NCBI GenBank assembly: GCA_036245525.1
Contig: BTPG01000008.1
Location: 28,047,040 to 28,111,039, forward strand
DNA length: 64,000 nt
Direction: 5' to 3'
Source of the DNA: Semisulcospira habei
Taxonomy: Eukaryota; Mollusca; Gastropoda; Semisulcospiridae
Within the stretch, counting starts at the first letter, position 1. Each line of letters starts with the position of its first letter. This document shows positions 61,114 to 64,000 of this stretch, in pieces. A program made the translations under genes and the position numbers. The notes below the pieces were generated by a model that was given only the letters and a program-made list of their open reading frames with translations, made no database searches and was not told the DNA's origin.

Positions 61114-62729
61114 ATAGCGTGCATGTTATAAAGACAGTAGCAAAAGAGAGTAGCAGAGAGTGCATGGCAGCAAACCCACGTTGTTTTCTGTCCATCCCAA
61201 TGTAACGCACGCAGACTTGCCCCCTCGCACGTACAGAGTCTCGCACAACAGACGCATACACCGCCACTGACTCAGACGGGCGCATTCACGCGGTAAAACT
61301 CAACACGGGCTTTCTGTCTAACGAAGGCGTTTATAACAGATAAACAACAAAAGAACGCTCAAAAACTATCAAACTACATACACCACTACCAGCATCTCAA
61401 CACCACATGCATACACACAATATCAAGGCCAGGCTTGCGAGTAGTTTCTCACACTCCAACCTGTTTGGTGTTCTCGCCCGGTTACGTTCAGTCCTTTCAC
61501 GTCTAGGCGTGCAAGTCTTTTCTCGTACGCTCCCGAATCGCCCCGTCTCTCGTATCGTGGACGTCCTCGTAGCTCGTAGCGTACAGCGCAGTCCTCGCTG
61601 TGACCCCGGTGTCTCGGCACCGGTCGCTCACTCCCTGAGTGAAAAAGATGGAGAGATGACCTCGCATTAGGTCCCTGGTGACTGACGTCTCGGCGTCCGT
61701 CGCTCCACTCTCCGACAAGCACTCTGAACAATAATAAAGTCCTAAATCGTAACACTTGCTAAACACACACAAATATTGGATAATATGAGTTACATTACTT
61801 AACCTGGCTAATACAAATAACTCACACGTTCATTCACACACACGCACGTACTTCATAACCCAAACTACTTTCGTAACACCCCATAACTCTGTCACTATCT
61901 TAAAACAGACTATAACCTAACACTCTCGCTATACGTTATCCCATACGCTGGAAAAGACTATACTTAACCACGTACCATCTTCATAACGACTTAGACATAC
62001 ACCCCTCACATTCCTTTGTTATCCATCTCGGTAAATAACTGTATACGAAAAACACCGTTTACCTCACTGAATTCCAAACAAACATAACTGAACCAAACCA
62101 GTCAACACTACACAACCGAACTAACTCCTACTAATGCATACTATCCTTAACGCAGTAACCATCAATAATACGTATAGAAACATACCTGAATTCTATGTTT
62201 CAGAGTCTTGGAATACGGGCTAAGGTATCTCACACGTCTGTCCACAATGACAGTAAAGCCCCGTACTAACTTATTTCACCCTCTGAGTTCTCGCCTAAAC
62301 TCACTAAAAACTCCCCGTGCTAAACGTTCCTTTAAGATTCCACGTGGGTCTCGTGCCTCACGGAATAGTTGTCACAAGACAAACCGCTAACAAAACTGTA
62401 CCGTATTAAACCTACTGTGTGAACCTTATGCGTGAGCATAGAGTTTTATCACACCCAATATAACCTTTAATTGCTATAATAATATAGTATACATGTGTAC
62501 CTGATCAAGACACCGCAAACAACGGGTTTATGTCCATTACTAGTTCACGTAGTGTTCACTGTTGCATTGCGCATGCATCATCAGACTTTTGAAATAAAGT
62601 TGACTAGACAAAATGTAAAGAATAAACGGGAAGATGATGTTGGAAGGATAAAAGAAGAATTGGAAAAAAAGGAATAAAAAACAGGCACAAAAAAACCTTC
62701 CTATACGGCAATTGCTAGTCGGTTTAAGA
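61112..62729. other. Unassigned 1.6 kb
   Basis: Low-TTG, C/A-rich plus strand with scattered short frames. aataataaag at 61731 could be a polyadenylation signal. No gene, hairpin or repeat family recognised. Confidence 0.4.
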
Positions 62730-62737
62730 CTGATTCC

Positions 62738-62790
62738 CCCCCCCCTCCTCCCCCCTCCTCCCCCCTCCTCCCCCCCCCCCACAAAAAAAA
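62738..62790. repeat. C-rich/poly-A tract
   Basis: CCCCCCTCCTC repeats then an A-run. Confidence 0.9.
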
Positions 62791-62922
62791 GAAAAATTAA
62801 GTTTTGCCTAGACTGATGTTTCAGAAGCTTGGTCTTGTAAGTTTTAAGCGATGGGCGGCGCGGCTCTAACATCCGCAGAAATCGAATTCCATAACTTTGC
62901 ACCAGAATAGGACAATGACGAC

Positions 62923-63790
62923 CTATAAATAAATGTCCAGCCGAGGCATCGGTACTACAAGATTGTTCCCTGGTGTTCGATTGGACCTCGTATGAGCAAA
63001 GTGGAACAAACTATTGAGATAGGCTGGAGTTTCTGAGAGGGTGAGTTTGCGTATGAGCAACAACTTATTATACATAAACTGTTTTTCAAGTGGCAAAATG
63101 TCTAACAGCTTGAACTTGTTGTCAGAACTAATGACTTTCGAGGATCTATGAACAATTAGTTTAATTGTTCTTCTGTGGAGCGAGTTCAGACTTTTAAAAT
63201 TAGCATCGCTACTACCATCCCAAACCGATGAGGCATAATCCAAATTTAGCTGAATATGGGCATAGTAGAAGAGTTTCCTTGTTGGCTAATCAGCGAAATG
63301 TCTCAATTTCGACAGGAGGAATACCTTTTCGGATACTATTTTACACAGTTTAGTAATGTGGCCTTGGCAGCACAACTTGTCATCTAAGTTGATTCCAAGC
63401 ACGGGTTGTTCCCTGACTTGCTCCACAGGCTGGCCGTTAAGTGTTAGTTAAAGGGGAGGGGGGGTTCAACTGATGCTTTTGTCGTGTGGTAATCAGCATG
63501 CTTTTGGTTTTAGTGGGATTAGGTATCATGGCGTTATTTCTACACCATTCAGATACCTCATTTAAACTGTCCTGGAGAGTCTTCACCATACATGTTACAT
63601 CTGATGACGAAACGTCCAGTGTTTCATCGTCTGCAAAAAAACTGAAAGTTACACTGGAGTCAGATATACGTAATGGAAGGTCGTTTTTGAATACAGAAAA
63701 CAATAATGGACCAAGAATCGACCCCTGTGGTACTCCGTGCTCTACCACCCTCTCAGGTGAGATTTACTATTCACGTAGACATACTGCGTA
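62923..63790 (-). pseudogene. LINE D: reverse transcriptase fragment
   Basis: Minus strand. 63437-63748: HGVPQGSILGPLLFSVFKND, FSFFADDETL, NPTKTKSMLITTRQKHQLNP (reverse transcriptase motifs of the LINE A-C group). 62923-63243: MDYASSVWDGSSDANF, then the C-terminal part ending VPMPRLDIYL. A frameshift or decay separates them at 63244-63436. Truncated at both ends. Confidence 0.83.
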
Positions 63791-64000
63791 CGCCCATGCA
63801 GATATGTTATGATTGTGGTTGTATTGTTCTGTGAGAGCATACATGTGTTAATCGTAGGAAACGATCCGATATTTATTTGAGCTTTCATCGTTACGTATCA
63901 CGTACCTTTTCAGTGAGATTCTTTATCATTCGTGCATGATAGCGGATTTGGTTTTGTTATGATACGCTAATTTTAGTCCGGAAGCTTCTAGAAAAGTCGC
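63791..64000. other. Unassigned sequence to window end
   Basis: Nothing recognised. Confidence 0.4.

Noticed and set aside
60465..61205. 246-codon plus frame and 160-170 codon minus frames over the minisatellite
   Set aside because: They are translations of the 10-mer and 15-mer repeats with no non-repeat coding region.
61201..61754. Possible solo LTR (TGTAACG ... CGTAACA, with AATAAA near the end)
   Set aside because: Ends are not an exact inverted pair, no target duplication, no primer site or second copy.

Overview
The window is eukaryotic, animal-type intergenic DNA. It has no operons, no tRNA or rRNA gene that I could find, very long microsatellites, and almost all coding capacity lies in transposable elements. 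The errantivirus-like retroelement and the LINE, SINE and MITE density fit a marine invertebrate, probably a mollusc; that is an impression, not a proof.

The dominant element (4983-17070, minus strand) is an env-carrying Ty3/Gypsy retroelement. Two 637-bp LTRs (4983-5619 and 13422-14058) flank gag, pol and env, all open. Gag stops at a GGGAAAT slippery heptamer, so Gag-Pol is probably made by -1 frameshifting. A tRNA-His-like primer site follows the 5' LTR. Beyond that LTR lies a second, nearly identical env plus the 3' end of pol, cut at 17070: two elements in tandem sharing one LTR.

The right half (34.7-63.8 kb) holds several non-LTR retrotransposons. One group (36663-40070, 40185-40317, 49653-53614, 53822-56594, 56706-56815) lies in one orientation, separated by long (GA)n arrays. 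Their 3' UTRs share a short stem whose two sides change together between subfamilies. Other LINE remnants lie at 553-725, 22071-22306, 34762-35440, 40687-41912, 41906-42625, 59151-60480 and 62923-63790. They are interrupted by a 386-572 bp SINE-like element with clear target duplications and, at 37800-38728, by a 929-bp element with terminal inverted repeats.

Throughout the window there are dozens of short, nearly perfect palindromes in recurring families, here called PAL-A to PAL-J. PAL-A, -B and -C usually begin and end with TTAA (TTAACCC or TTAACTC ends), which resembles piggyBac-type MITEs. PAL-D is found inserted inside a PAL-B copy. A PIF/Harbinger-like deletion derivative (44314-44809) sits inside a SINE tail with a TTA duplication.

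The only candidate host coding sequence is a zinc-finger-like exon at 57240-57911 (minus), with a strong splice acceptor and a possible upstream exon. Everything else is microsatellite, decayed repeat or unassigned sequence.
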